NCBI RefSeq assembly: GCF_000019845.1
Contig: NC_010581.1
Location: 2,299,501-2,363,500 of the forward strand
Source: Beijerinckia indica subsp. indica ATCC 9039
Lineage (GTDB): Bacteria > Pseudomonadota > Alphaproteobacteria > Rhizobiales > Beijerinckiaceae
Length of the DNA: 64,000 nt
Direction of reading: 5' to 3'
The notes under the pieces are model-generated. The model saw only the letters and a list, made by a program, of their open reading frames with translations. It searched no databases and was not told the DNA's origin. Numbering within the stretch: position 1 is the stretch's first letter; each line of letters opens with the position of its first letter. This document shows, piece by piece, positions 56,138 through 64,000 of the stretch. The translations under genes were made by a program, and so were the position numbers.

Positions 56138-56653
56138 TTAACTACGGTGCAAGGTAATGGATACGCCGGCGATATCCGTCGAACCCTGCGGCGTGATGGT
56201 GACCGATTGTTTCCGGCCGCTGGTCGAAATAGCAAGGCCGGCCGAAAAGCCCGCACCATCGACACGGGCGTGGATGAGATTTGGCGTCGCGGTACCCGTA
56301 ATGGCGCCGCTCGCGTTACGAGTCGCTTCCGTCCACGAGCCAGAAATCGCGGTTCCCGACGCAATGACATTGCTGCTGATTTCGAGCTTGTAGCTATCGC
56401 TCGCACAACGAAGCTTCTGTTCGATCGCGCCGCCGCCGGTCGCCACCGCATAGCTCCCCTTGCAGCGAATGCGTTCGCTCGTTCCATCATTCATCTTGAT
56501 CGTGCCTTCACCGCCCCAATAGCCGGCCAGATTCGTGAAGGGGCCTTCTGCCAGAGCGGCCGAAGAGCAGCTCAGGCCCGCCAGCAAAAATGCTAAGGCC
56601 GTCATTTTTTGAGAAGACCGCGCGCGCGGCAGAAAGGTCGATGTCCGAAGCAT
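56138..56653 (-). CDS. Secreted hypothetical protein
   Basis: A 171-residue protein with a basic N-terminus and a hydrophobic segment ending SSAALAEGPF (cleavage near 37). The mature part begins NLAGYWGGEGTIKMNDGTSERIRCKGSY, a pattern found in conserved periplasmic proteins of Rhizobiales without known function, and looks like a small beta-barrel or lipocalin-like fold (GGGAIEQKLRCASDSYKLEIS). Two cysteines (in RIRCKGSY and KLRCASD) may pair. AAGGA lies 8 bases before the ATG at 56653. No operon partner is visible. Confidence 0.7.
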   Translation of the reverse strand: MLRTSTFLPRARSSQKMTALAFLLAGLSCSSAALAEGPFTNLAGYWGGEGTIKMNDGTSERIRCKGSYAVATGGGAIEQKLRCASDSYKLEISSNVIASGTAISGSWTEATRNASGAITGTATPNLIHARVDGAGFSAGLAISTSGRKQSVTITPQGSTDIAGVSITLHRS

Positions 56654-56959
56654 TGTGAGGTCCTTGCCGAAGATTGACGAGAATGGCGAAGGTTGGAGGG
56701 TGAACCGATTGAGTCTCCGCATCGGTCCAAAAACGAGTTCTGATTTATGGCGATCCGATAGCGCTTCAAAAAACGCTGACGCCGGTGGCTGAGACCACCT
56801 TGGCTGTTTCTTTTATCGCATCCGCCCTTGCGACAAAACCAGAAACCGCTTTCAGGGCGCACCGAGCGCTGGCGAGAAAAAAGAAAAAGAAAAAAGCGGG
56901 GCAACGCTTTTGGCGCCGCCACCGCTTTTCCTAGATTGGGTTTCGTGTTTTCTCAGACC
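56654..56959. other. Intergenic stretch, no gene supported
   Basis: About 300 bases between two minus-strand genes. Several short frames cross it without family features. It probably holds the promoter of the secreted-protein gene; an A-rich run lies at 56878-56897. Confidence 0.35.
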
Positions 56960-59284
56960 TCAGACGAGACCGACGCGCGAAAGCACTTCCTCTCTCTCGA
57001 TCGCCGTATCACTTTGCGCCTCGGCCACGGAGACCGCCGTCATATTGACGATACCGCGCGAGGTGACCGAAGGCGTGAGCACATGGGCCGGTTTGGCCGC
57101 GCCGATCAGGATCGGGCCGACCGGCAGCGCATCCGCCATCATTTTGGTCATGGCAAAAGCAATATTGGCTGAATCGAGGTTGGGCATGACCAGGACATTG
57201 GCCTCGCCCCTAAGGCGCGAATTCGGCATGACGCGATCGCGGATCGCCTGGGACAGAGCCGTATCAGCCTGCATTTCGCCATCGACCTCGAGATCAGGCG
57301 CGCGACGGTGGAGAATTTCCAGCGCATTGCGCATCTTCAAGGCGGAAGGCGCGTCATCCGAGCCGAAATCCGAATGCGAGACGAGCGCGATCTTGGGGGT
57401 CAGGCCGAAACGCCTGACGTGGCTCGCGCACATCAATGCCATTTCCGCGATCTCGAAAGCGGCCGGATCGCGCCGCACATGCGTATCGGTGAGGAAGAAG
57501 GCGCCGTGATTCGTCACCATCAAGCTCATCGCCGAAAAATCCGTGGCATTCGGCACCAGACCGATAATGTCCTTGATATGCCGCAGGCGGCTATGGAAAC
57601 GGCCTTCCAAGCCGCACAGCATGGCATCGGCATCGCCGCGTTTGACGGCAAGCGCGGCAATCACCGTCGAATTGGTGCGCACGAGCGTGCGCGCGGCATC
57701 GGGTGTAATGCCGTGACGGCCGGCGGCCTCGAGATAGGTCGCGACATAATCCTTATAGCGCGGATCATCATTCGGGTTGATGAGCTCGAAATCGCGATCC
57801 TGGCGGATCGAGAGGCCAAAGCGCTCGACACGGGAATTGATGACATCGGGACGACCGATGAGGATCGGATAGGCAATGCCCTCCTCGACCACCGATTGCA
57901 CGGCGCGCAGGACGCGTTCATCCTCGCCCTCGGCATAAATGACCCGTTTGGGATTGGCTTTGGCGGCCTGGATCACCGGCTTCATGATGAAGCCCGAGCG
58001 GAAGACGAAGCGCGACAGCACTTCCTCATAGGCCACGAAATCCTCGATGGGCTTGCGCGCAACGCCCGTCGCCATGGCCGCCTTGGCGACGGCCGGCGCG
58101 ATGCGCAGGATCAGCCGGGGATCGAAGGGGGAAGGAATGAGGCTGTCCTTGCCATATTGCCGGGCCTCGCCGCCATAAGCGCGGGCGACGACATCGGAAG
58201 GCGGCTCATGCGCCAATTGGGCGATGGCATTGACCGCCGCGATCTTCATTTCCTCGTTGATGGTCGTCGCGGCGACATCCAACGCCCCCCGGAAGATGAA
58301 GGGGAAGCAGAGAACATTATTGACCTGGTTCGGATAATCCGACCGGCCGGTGCAGATCATCGCATCGGAACGCGCTGCATAGGCAGCTTCCGGGTCGATT
58401 TCGGGATAGGGATTGGCCAGCGCCATGATCAAGGGCTTGGCTTCCATTTCCTTCAGCATTTCGGGCTTCAGGACGCCGCCCGCCGAAAGGCCGAGGAAGA
58501 CATCGGCGCCGCCGATGACATCACTCAGCGTGCGGGCATTGGTCTCGCGCGCATAGACTTCCTTGCGCGGGTCCATCAATTCCTGACGGCCCTTGTAGAC
58601 CACGCCGGCAATATCGGTGACGAAAATATTGTCCCGCTTGGCGCCGAGATCGACCAGAAGATCAAGACAGGCGAGCGCCGCCGCGCCCGCCCCAGAGGTC
58701 ACGATCTTGGCATTGGCGAGGGATTTCCCGCCCATTTCCATGCCATTGAGGATCGCCGCGGCGACGATGATGGCCGTGCCATGCTGATCATCATGGAACA
58801 CCGGAATATTCATGCGCTCGCGCAGCCGGCGCTCCACCTCGAAACATTCGGGCGCCTTGATATCCTCAAGATTGATGCCGCCGAAGGTCGGCTCCAGCGC
58901 GGCGATCACCTCGACGAGCTTATCGACATCGGTCTCCGCGACCTCGATATCGAACACGTCAATGCCGGCGAATTTCTTGAACAGAACCGCCTTGCCTTCC
59001 ATGACAGGCTTAGAGGCCAAGGGGCCGATATTGCCAAGGCCCAAAACCGCCGTGCCATTCGAGATGACGCCGACGAGATTCTGGCGAATGGTCAATTCGG
59101 TCGCGGCGGCGGGATTATCGGCGATTTCCAAAGAGGCGGCGGCAACGCCCGGCGAATAGGCAAGCGCCAGATCGCGCTGCGTGGCGAGTGGCTTCGTCGC
59201 CTGGATTTCAAGTTTCCCGGGCCGTGGCAGTCGATGATAGAGGAGAGCATTGGCGGCGAGATTGTTGGGTATTGAATCGACCAT
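56960..59284 (-). CDS. maeB: NADP-dependent malic enzyme with phosphotransacetylase domain
   Basis: A 774-residue MaeB/TME-type enzyme converting malate to pyruvate and CO2. The malic domain (about 1-160) includes [15 protein letters not shown] and [21 protein letters not shown]; the NAD(P)-binding domain (about 165-410) has [20 protein letters not shown]; the C-terminal half (about 430-774) is a phosphate acetyltransferase-like domain ([28 protein letters not shown]) that is regulatory in such fusions. The ATG at 59284 is preceded by AGGGAGAAGAG; upstream in-frame ATGs lie outside homologous sequence. It feeds pyruvate and NADPH, important in dicarboxylate-fed, N2-fixing alphaproteobacteria. 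Confidence 0.95.
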   Translation of the reverse strand: MVDSIPNNLAANALLYHRLPRPGKLEIQATKPLATQRDLALAYSPGVAAASLEIADNPAAATELTIRQNLVGVISNGTAVLGLGNIGPLASKPVMEGKAVLFKKFAGIDVFDIEVAETDVDKLVEVIAALEPTFGGINLEDIKAPECFEVERRLRERMNIPVFHDDQHGTAIIVAAAILNGMEMGGKSLANAKIVTSGAGAAALACLDLLVDLGAKRDNIFVTDIAGVVYKGRQELMDPRKEVYARETNARTLSDVIGGADVFLGLSAGGVLKPEMLKEMEAKPLIMALANPYPEIDPEAAYAARSDAMICTGRSDYPNQVNNVLCFPFIFRGALDVAATTINEEMKIAAVNAIAQLAHEPPSDVVARAYGGEARQYGKDSLIPSPFDPRLILRIAPAVAKAAMATGVARKPIEDFVAYEEVLSRFVFRSGFIMKPVIQAAKANPKRVIYAEGEDERVLRAVQSVVEEGIAYPILIGRPDVINSRVERFGLSIRQDRDFELINPNDDPRYKDYVATYLEAAGRHGITPDAARTLVRTNSTVIAALAVKRGDADAMLCGLEGRFHSRLRHIKDIIGLVPNATDFSAMSLMVTNHGAFFLTDTHVRRDPAAFEIAEMALMCASHVRRFGLTPKIALVSHSDFGSDDAPSALKMRNALEILHRRAPDLEVDGEMQADTALSQAIRDRVMPNSRLRGEANVLVMPNLDSANIAFAMTKMMADALPVGPILIGAAKPAHVLTPSVTSRGIVNMTAVSVAEAQSDTAIEREEVLSRVGLV

Positions 59285-59661
59285 ATCTCTCTTCTCCCTT
59301 TTGGACCGCATAGAGTTCGGTCCACCTTTCTCTACTCTACCCCCCAATATGAGGGAGGAAAAGCTGTTTACCATAGGCTTTACGGCAGGATTTTGCGCCC
59401 GCAAGGCTTCTGGTTTTCGCTATCTAGGCATTTTTTGAATAAAAATGGAAATGATTTTCATAAAAAATAATGCCGCTACGCGACCCTCTGTCGCGCACTA
59501 TCTCGAATTCTCTAAGCTCGAATTCTTATAAGGAAGCCTCGAAAGGTCCTGTTGGAACTGCAGTTGCTTGGGATAGAAAGCGCAGCTGGCTGAACTTTTT
59601 CGGATGCCAAGCGGCCCGACCAAAGATAGAAGTGGCGCACGATCAAAAGGCACGAAATCCC
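59285..59661. other. Divergent intergenic region with repeats
   Basis: Between maeB and the metalloprotein gene. It contains the Fur-like sequence at 59447-59465 and a 10-base direct repeat CTCGAATTCT at 59502-59511 and 59517-59526. The frame open from 59470 to the downstream gene is unlikely to be coding before 59662. Confidence 0.4.
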
Positions 59662-60798
59662 ATGTCCCATCAGGAAGAGGCGCTGAATGAAGCGCTGGCG
59701 AGCCTTGGCTTGCGCCGTTTCGAGATTCCCCCGGCCAAAATTTTAACCACTGGTTTCGTGAGCGTCTTTCAGGTCGTATCGGACCGCTGCTATGCCCGGC
59801 TCGCCAGCATGGCCGATGAATATGAGGCTCCGGGCTCCGTCGCCTTCGGTTTCGCCGAACATCGGGAATTCAATGCCTTCGCCCAGCGCGGCCGCATGGA
59901 TGTAATCGGCTTCTACACGACCGTCGTGCGCGTCATGTGGAGCGTCACCAACGCCATGATGGGCATAAGGGAAATGTTCCCCTGGATCGATGATGTGGAT
60001 CAATTGGGCGAGGAACAGGCCCCGCATGCCAATGGCGAACTCTTCTTCGTGCGCCCGCCGGATCAGCCCGCCCCCAATTTCGAGCCGGTCCGTGGACGCC
60101 TCGCCACGGCTCTCTTCGATGTCGCGATGGATTTCACCTTGATGCACGAACTCGCGCATCTGTGGAACGGCCATGTCGAACTGCTGCATCGCATGAGCCC
60201 GAAGCCGATCCAGGAAATGCACCTGAATGAGGGCGAATGCCTCGATCTGCCGCTCATGCAGGCGTTGGAATTCGACGCCGATTCCTTCGCCATCCAGAAA
60301 GTCTTCGCGCGCGTCCATCGTGAAAATCCGTTTCAAGATTTCACCAAGGGCCTGTTGAAGGACCATGCGCTGCCGGCCGATGGCGCGCATACAGCGTCCT
60401 GGTTTTTCACTTGGGTCGCAATCTACGCTCTGTTCAGATCCTATGACGAAGCGAGTGCTTGCGCCGACATCACCCGCCGCTCGCAGCCGCCAGCAGCCTT
60501 ACGCCAAGCCTGTCTGCTGCCAACCGTCGCGGCGGTCGCCAAGCGGCAAGGCTGGTCGGACCTCTCCATGGATGCCTGGATGACCCATGCCACCATGGCT
60601 GGCCTCGAAGCCGAAAGCGCCATCTGTCGCCTGCGTCGCCTGCCCTTGGACTCGGACTCCTATCGCCTGGCTTGGCAGGGTCCGGCCTTCGATCAGATCG
60701 AAAAATATCTGGGGGTGTGGGAACAGCTCGGACCAATGCTGGCGGATACAAAGCGCGGGCCTATGGAGCCAGAGGATGCGCCCGTTGTAGCGGCTTAG
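59662..60798 (+). CDS. Uncharacterised HExxH zinc metalloprotein
   Basis: A 378-residue soluble protein without signal peptide or membrane helix. HELAHLWNGH (162-171) is a zincin-type motif with a third histidine five residues after the second, and ALEFDADSFAIQ (201-212) supplies acidic residues like the third ligand helix of M48-type peptidases. The rest (FYTTVVRVMWSVTNAMMGI, and the C-terminal RQACLLPTVAAVAKRQGWSDL) is not a family I recognise. It could be a cytoplasmic peptidase or a metal-binding protein that has kept the fold. AAAGG lies 11 bases before the ATG at 59662, chosen because earlier sequence looks non-coding. It stands alone. Confidence 0.7.
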   Translation: MSHQEEALNEALASLGLRRFEIPPAKILTTGFVSVFQVVSDRCYARLASMADEYEAPGSVAFGFAEHREFNAFAQRGRMDVIGFYTTVVRVMWSVTNAMMGIREMFPWIDDVDQLGEEQAPHANGELFFVRPPDQPAPNFEPVRGRLATALFDVAMDFTLMHELAHLWNGHVELLHRMSPKPIQEMHLNEGECLDLPLMQALEFDADSFAIQKVFARVHRENPFQDFTKGLLKDHALPADGAHTASWFFTWVAIYALFRSYDEASACADITRRSQPPAALRQACLLPTVAAVAKRQGWSDLSMDAWMTHATMAGLEAESAICRLRRLPLDSDSYRLAWQGPAFDQIEKYLGVWEQLGPMLADTKRGPMEPEDAPVVAA

Positions 60799-60871
60799 AA
60801 CCGTCATTGGCGTAGACTGGGCAACCTAGAGCGCCAAACCATCCCCACATGTTATAGAATTGTGGGTCATG

Positions 60872-61444
60872 TCAGGCCTTTCCCGAAACTGCCGCGGATT
60901 GGCGCAGACGGTGTCCGGCATTTTCATCGATATTCAAATGTGGGGCCGGGGCCCCACGCTGAAAGGCAAGAAGATCGAGGGTTGGCGGTTCCTGCCTGGT
61001 TAAGATTGAGTAGCAGGCATGCGCCTGCCCACGATGATGGGTCTGGTGATTGAACACATGCAAAAGAATGTCCGACAATCGCTGTTCCTGGGGTTGACCA
61101 CTCGTGGTTCGATAGGCATGCCGCCGGCTCAGATCGACATCGCTATACCCGTCAATCACGGTGATGATCCGCTTATCCTCGGCGTGTCTCGCTAGAGCAA
61201 GGTCTGTGAGATCGTCATGGATGATCGTGTCGAGCCGCGTTGGGTGATCACCTTCACCTGTGAGGCGCTTCAGCCATAGCCGGTCGGTCGTAAGAAGATG
61301 ATTCAGCGTGCCGTGCAGGCTGCTGAAAAAGACACCGACCGGTCGACGATAGGCTTCGTCAGGCAATGTCATTGCAGCCGCATACAATCGTGCATTTGCC
61401 CAGCGATTATAGGCTGCAAGCTGCTGAAAAAGGGCTCTGCTCAT
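60872..61444 (-). CDS. DinB-family protein (four-helix metal-binding fold)
   Basis: A 190-residue DinB/YfiT-like protein. The metal-binding histidines are visible: His49 in LNHLLTTDRLWLKR and the two of FNHQTHHRGQAH near 132-140. The fold is a four-helix bundle with a nickel or zinc ion; family members include thiol-dependent transferases (bacillithiol, glutathione or mycothiol S-transferases) and stress proteins. GGAGATAGGGT precedes the ATG. It is divergent from a LysR-type gene with 84 bases between starts, which suggests that the LysR protein controls it. No Pfam-level substrate clue is visible. Confidence 0.88.
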   Translation of the reverse strand: MSRALFQQLAAYNRWANARLYAAAMTLPDEAYRRPVGVFFSSLHGTLNHLLTTDRLWLKRLTGEGDHPTRLDTIIHDDLTDLALARHAEDKRIITVIDGYSDVDLSRRHAYRTTSGQPQEQRLSDILLHVFNHQTHHRGQAHACYSILTRQEPPTLDLLAFQRGAPAPHLNIDENAGHRLRQSAAVSGKA

Positions 61445-61528
61445 ACCCTATCTCCTCGTTTTTCGATACGCCTCCAATATAGGGGGTTTCAGACTGCCAA
61501 AGCGTGAGATATTTTCACTCTTCCGATC

Positions 61529-62395
61529 ATGTGGTGGTCTGTCTTGGAATTACCGTCGATTAAAGGACTGCAAGCGCTCGCTGCATTGAAGAAGGCAGAC
61601 AGCCTTTCCCATGCTGCCGTCTTGCTCGGCGCTACCCGATCCGCACTGTCACATCGCATCGCCGAACTGGAACGGCAATTGGGTGTCACCTTGATCCGTC
61701 AAGCGGGCAGACGAGCGGTTTTAACTGACGACGCGCAAGCACTTCTCCTCGTCATGGGAGACGCTCTCGACAGGATCGAAGCCGCAATAGAGCCGCTACG
61801 GCGACGACGTCAGCAGTTGCGTATCAGCACCGTAGCGACCTTCGCATCGCATTGGTTGCTTCCCCGTCTGCCCGACTGGCAGACACGACACCCGCACATT
61901 GATCTGTTGATCTCGACCTCAACCCGCCCGGTCGATCTGACAGCCGAGGATTTCGACTGCGCGTTGCGCCATGGTTTGGGGAAATGGGAAGGACTTGCAT
62001 CCACCCTCCTATTTCGGGAAACGCTCGTGCCCGTGGGAAGGCCTGATGTATCTGACATTTCAAAGGCGAGTATGCTGATCCGTGCACGCTCCCGATTTCG
62101 GGACTGGTTGCGCTGGTGGCGAGCCTGCGGGCTGCCCGGCAATCCACCCACACGTGGCGTCATCGTCGAAACACGGGCTCAAGCGATGGATGCTGTCCTG
62201 GCAGGTGCCGGTATCACCATGATGGATGAGGCTTATATCAAGCCATATGTCGCAGCAGGGCGACTCCGCACGCTCGGCGAAACAATCTTTCTCGCGGAAG
62301 GCTATTACCTCGTTGTTCCAGATGCACGACGACAACCTTCTGAAGCCGTCAAGCTATTTAAGGCTTGGCTTTTAGACCAAGCTGCTGCTCACTAG
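61529..62395 (+). CDS. LysR-family transcriptional regulator, GcvA-like
   Basis: A 288-residue LysR regulator. The winged helix (about 8-65: LPSIKGLQALAALKKADSLSHAAVLLGATRSALSHRIAELERQLGVTL) is followed by a linker helix and an effector domain (about 92-285) of the GcvA/AmpR subgroup: RISTVATFASHWLLPRLPDW and FDCALRHGLGKW are characteristic. The ATG at 61529 lacks a clear ribosome site. It is divergent from the dinB gene, the usual geometry for a LysR regulator and its target. The inducer is unknown. Confidence 0.9.
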   Translation: MWWSVLELPSIKGLQALAALKKADSLSHAAVLLGATRSALSHRIAELERQLGVTLIRQAGRRAVLTDDAQALLLVMGDALDRIEAAIEPLRRRRQQLRISTVATFASHWLLPRLPDWQTRHPHIDLLISTSTRPVDLTAEDFDCALRHGLGKWEGLASTLLFRETLVPVGRPDVSDISKASMLIRARSRFRDWLRWWRACGLPGNPPTRGVIVETRAQAMDAVLAGAGITMMDEAYIKPYVAAGRLRTLGETIFLAEGYYLVVPDARRQPSEAVKLFKAWLLDQAAAH

Positions 62396-62451
62396 GATAA
62401 GGGGCAAGCCAAAGCGTGTCTTGCTTTATGGCTCCCCCTCTACCCTTCGCC

Positions 62452-64000
62452 TCACTCGGGCGTATCCCCATTATCACTTGGCCCTGAATCTCCCAAAGGC
62501 CCCTGCTCGCCCGGTCCCTCTTCCTCGCCGCGCTCTGCCTCATCCTCAGGAATCCGCTCCACGGAGACAACCTGCTCGTCTTCGGCCGTATTAAATACAA
62601 TGACACCCTGCGTGCCACGTCCGGCGACGCGAATGCCTTCGACCGGGCAGCGGATCAACTGGCCGCCGTTAGTCACCAGCATAATGCCGTCACCCTCTTC
62701 CACCGGCATGGAGGCGACGAGCTTGCCGTTGCGGGCATTGACCGCCATGGCGACAATGCCTTTGCCGCCGCGTCCGGTGATCCTGTATTCGAACGAGGAT
62801 GTCCTCTTGCCATAGCCATTGGCGGAAATGGTCAGGATGATCTGCTCACCGGCCGACATTTCGGCATAACGTTCGAGGCTGAGGCTTGTGGAGCCCAGCG
62901 CCTCCTCGGCATTAGCTTCTTCCGCCTCGCTCGCAGCCTCTTCCGCCGTCTCTCCGGCCACGGCACGGCGCCTCTTGAGATAAGCCGTGCGTTCGTCGCT
63001 ATCGGCCTCGATATGGCGCAGAATGGCGAGCGAAATGACTCGGTCGCCCTCGCCCAAAGCAATGCCGCGCACACCCATGGAATCGCGTCCCTTGAAGACG
63101 CGCACATCGGTGACGGCGAAGCGGATACATTGACCATTGGCCGTTGTCAGCAGGACATCGTCTTGCTCAGTGCAGATCTGCACATCGACAATCTGTTCGC
63201 CCTCATCGAGCCGCATGGCGATCTTGCCGGCTCTGTTCACCTGCGCGAAATCGGAGAGCTTGTTGCGCCTCACCGTGCCGCGCGTCGTCGCGAACATCAC
63301 ATCGAGGCTTTCCCACTGCTTTTCATCTTCCGGCAGCGGCATGATGGTGGTGATCCGCTCATCCTGTTCGAGCGGCAGAATATTGACCAGGGCTTTGCCG
63401 AGTGCCTGCGGGGCCGAAAGGGGCAGGCGCCAAACCTTTTCCTTATAGACCTGCCCACGCGAGGAGAAGAACAGGACCGGCGCATGGGTCGAGGCGACGA
63501 ATAGCCTCGCCACAAAATCCTGATCGCGCGTCTGCATGCCGGAACGGCCCTTGCCACCGCGCCTTTGCGCGCGATAAGTGGACAAAGGCACACGCTTGAT
63601 ATAGCCTGCATGCGAAACCGTGACGACCATATCCTCGCGCTGGATCAGGTCTTCGTCATCGACGCCGGCGTCACTATCAAGAATGATCGTCCGGCGCGGC
63701 GTGGCATGGGCCTCTTTGACCGCGATCATCTCATCCTTGATGATACCGAAGAGCCGCGCGCGCGAGCCGAGAATGTCGAGATAATCGGCGATTTCGGCGG
63801 CGAGCTTGTTCAGGTTTTCAGCAATCTCGTCGCGGCCAAGCGCCGTCAGCCTTTGCAGCCGCAATTCGAGAATGGCGCGCGCTTGGGCTTCCGACAGCCG
63901 GATCGTGCCCTCAGGCGTCAAAGTGTGGCGCGGATCAGCGATCAAGGCGATGAGAGGCGCCATGTCGCGTGCCGGCCAATCGCGGGCGCAAAGAGCGGCT
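62452..64000 (-). CDS. gyrA: DNA gyrase subunit A, C-terminal part (cut by the window edge)
   Basis: Contains the last 515 or so residues of GyrA; the 5' part lies beyond the right edge. The visible stretch starts in the coiled-coil/tower region (RDMAPLIALIAD, then AILELRLQRLTALGRDEI), followed by the C-terminal beta-pinwheel with the GyrA-box YRAQRRGGKGRSG needed for DNA wrapping and negative supercoiling. An Ala/Glu-rich insertion (GETAEEAASEAEEANAEEA) within the pinwheel and a Glu/Gly/Pro-rich acidic tail are usual in Rhizobiales. The gene ends at 62452. Confidence 0.96.
   Translation of the reverse strand, partial: AALCARDWPARDMAPLIALIADPRHTLTPEGTIRLSEAQARAILELRLQRLTALGRDEIAENLNKLAAEIADYLDILGSRARLFGIIKDEMIAVKEAHATPRRTIILDSDAGVDDEDLIQREDMVVTVSHAGYIKRVPLSTYRAQRRGGKGRSGMQTRDQDFVARLFVASTHAPVLFFSSRGQVYKEKVWRLPLSAPQALGKALVNILPLEQDERITTIMPLPEDEKQWESLDVMFATTRGTVRRNKLSDFAQVNRAGKIAMRLDEGEQIVDVQICTEQDDVLLTTANGQCIRFAVTDVRVFKGRDSMGVRGIALGEGDRVISLAILRHIEADSDERTAYLKRRRAVAGETAEEAASEAEEANAEEALGSTSLSLERYAEMSAGEQIILTISANGYGKRTSSFEYRITGRGGKGIVAMAVNARNGKLVASMPVEEGDGIMLVTNGGQLIRCPVEGIRVAGRGTQGVIVFNTAEDEQVVSVERIPEDEAERGEEEGPGEQGPLGDSGPSDNGDTPE

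Noticed and set aside
57308..59275. A 655-codon open frame on the plus strand opposite maeB
   Set aside because: It is antisense to a strongly supported malic enzyme, its translation is low-complexity Arg/Asp/Gly-rich, and no family motif is seen.

Overview
The window reads as a chromosomal segment of a free-living, probably nitrogen-fixing alphaproteobacterium of the Rhizobiales, most like the Beijerinckiaceae (Beijerinckia-like). The basis is the style of the housekeeping genes (rpsM-rpsK-rpoA-rplQ, pyrE, a 774-residue malic enzyme with a phosphotransacetylase tail, gyrA), a secreted GH68 fructosyltransferase paired with a GH32 fructanase, a ModE-type molybdate regulator, and a CooA-like CO sensor beside a CowN-type nitrogenase-protecting protein. 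The species is an inference. I found no tRNA, rRNA, CRISPR array, phage or insertion sequence.

Layout. 0-8 kb: a phosphoribosyltransferase-like protein, a Wzx-type flippase, a D-2-hydroxyacid FAD dehydrogenase, a cyclopropane fatty acid synthase, a tautomerase and an unusual NRAMP-related transporter. 8-12 kb: divergent GH32 and GH68 genes, the latter with a strong 5' leader hairpin. 12-19 kb: an SRAP-domain DNA-protein crosslink protein, Sua5, and a complete EmrAB/NodT tripartite drug pump with a divergent TetR regulator and a candidate operator. 19-28 kb: family 4 uracil-DNA glycosylase, CobT, a TonB receptor followed by an orphan sulfonate-type binding protein, and a PleC-like histidine kinase. 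28-36 kb: ModE, the alpha ribosomal operon (no secY/adk in front of it), a DegP-type protease, RarA and an alpha/beta hydrolase. 36-40 kb: a membrane fatty acid hydroxylase, pyrE, CooA-like and CowN.

39.7-53 kb: a frameshifted methyltransferase/glycosyltransferase fusion, then an accessory organosulfur region: a five-gene minus-strand operon (two SfnB/DszC-like flavoproteins, a DszA/SnaA-like monooxygenase, SsuD, an FAD protein), a divergent Lrp-type regulator, a small Cys-rich secreted protein and an SsuACB-type ABC importer whose binding-protein gene carries a one-base frameshift. The promoters of the oxidation operon and the importer share an AT-rich motif matching at 18 of 21 bases. 53-64 kb: a small lipoprotein, an MMPL/RND transporter, a secreted protein, malic enzyme, an uncharacterised HExxH metalloprotein, a DinB-family protein, a LysR regulator and the 3' part of gyrA running off the right edge.

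The most interesting items are the CooA-CowN pair with a CooA-type operator (39168-39183), the shared motif tying together the organosulfur operons, the two clean frameshifts, the NRAMP-like protein lacking both canonical metal motifs, and the hairpin in front of the GH68 gene.
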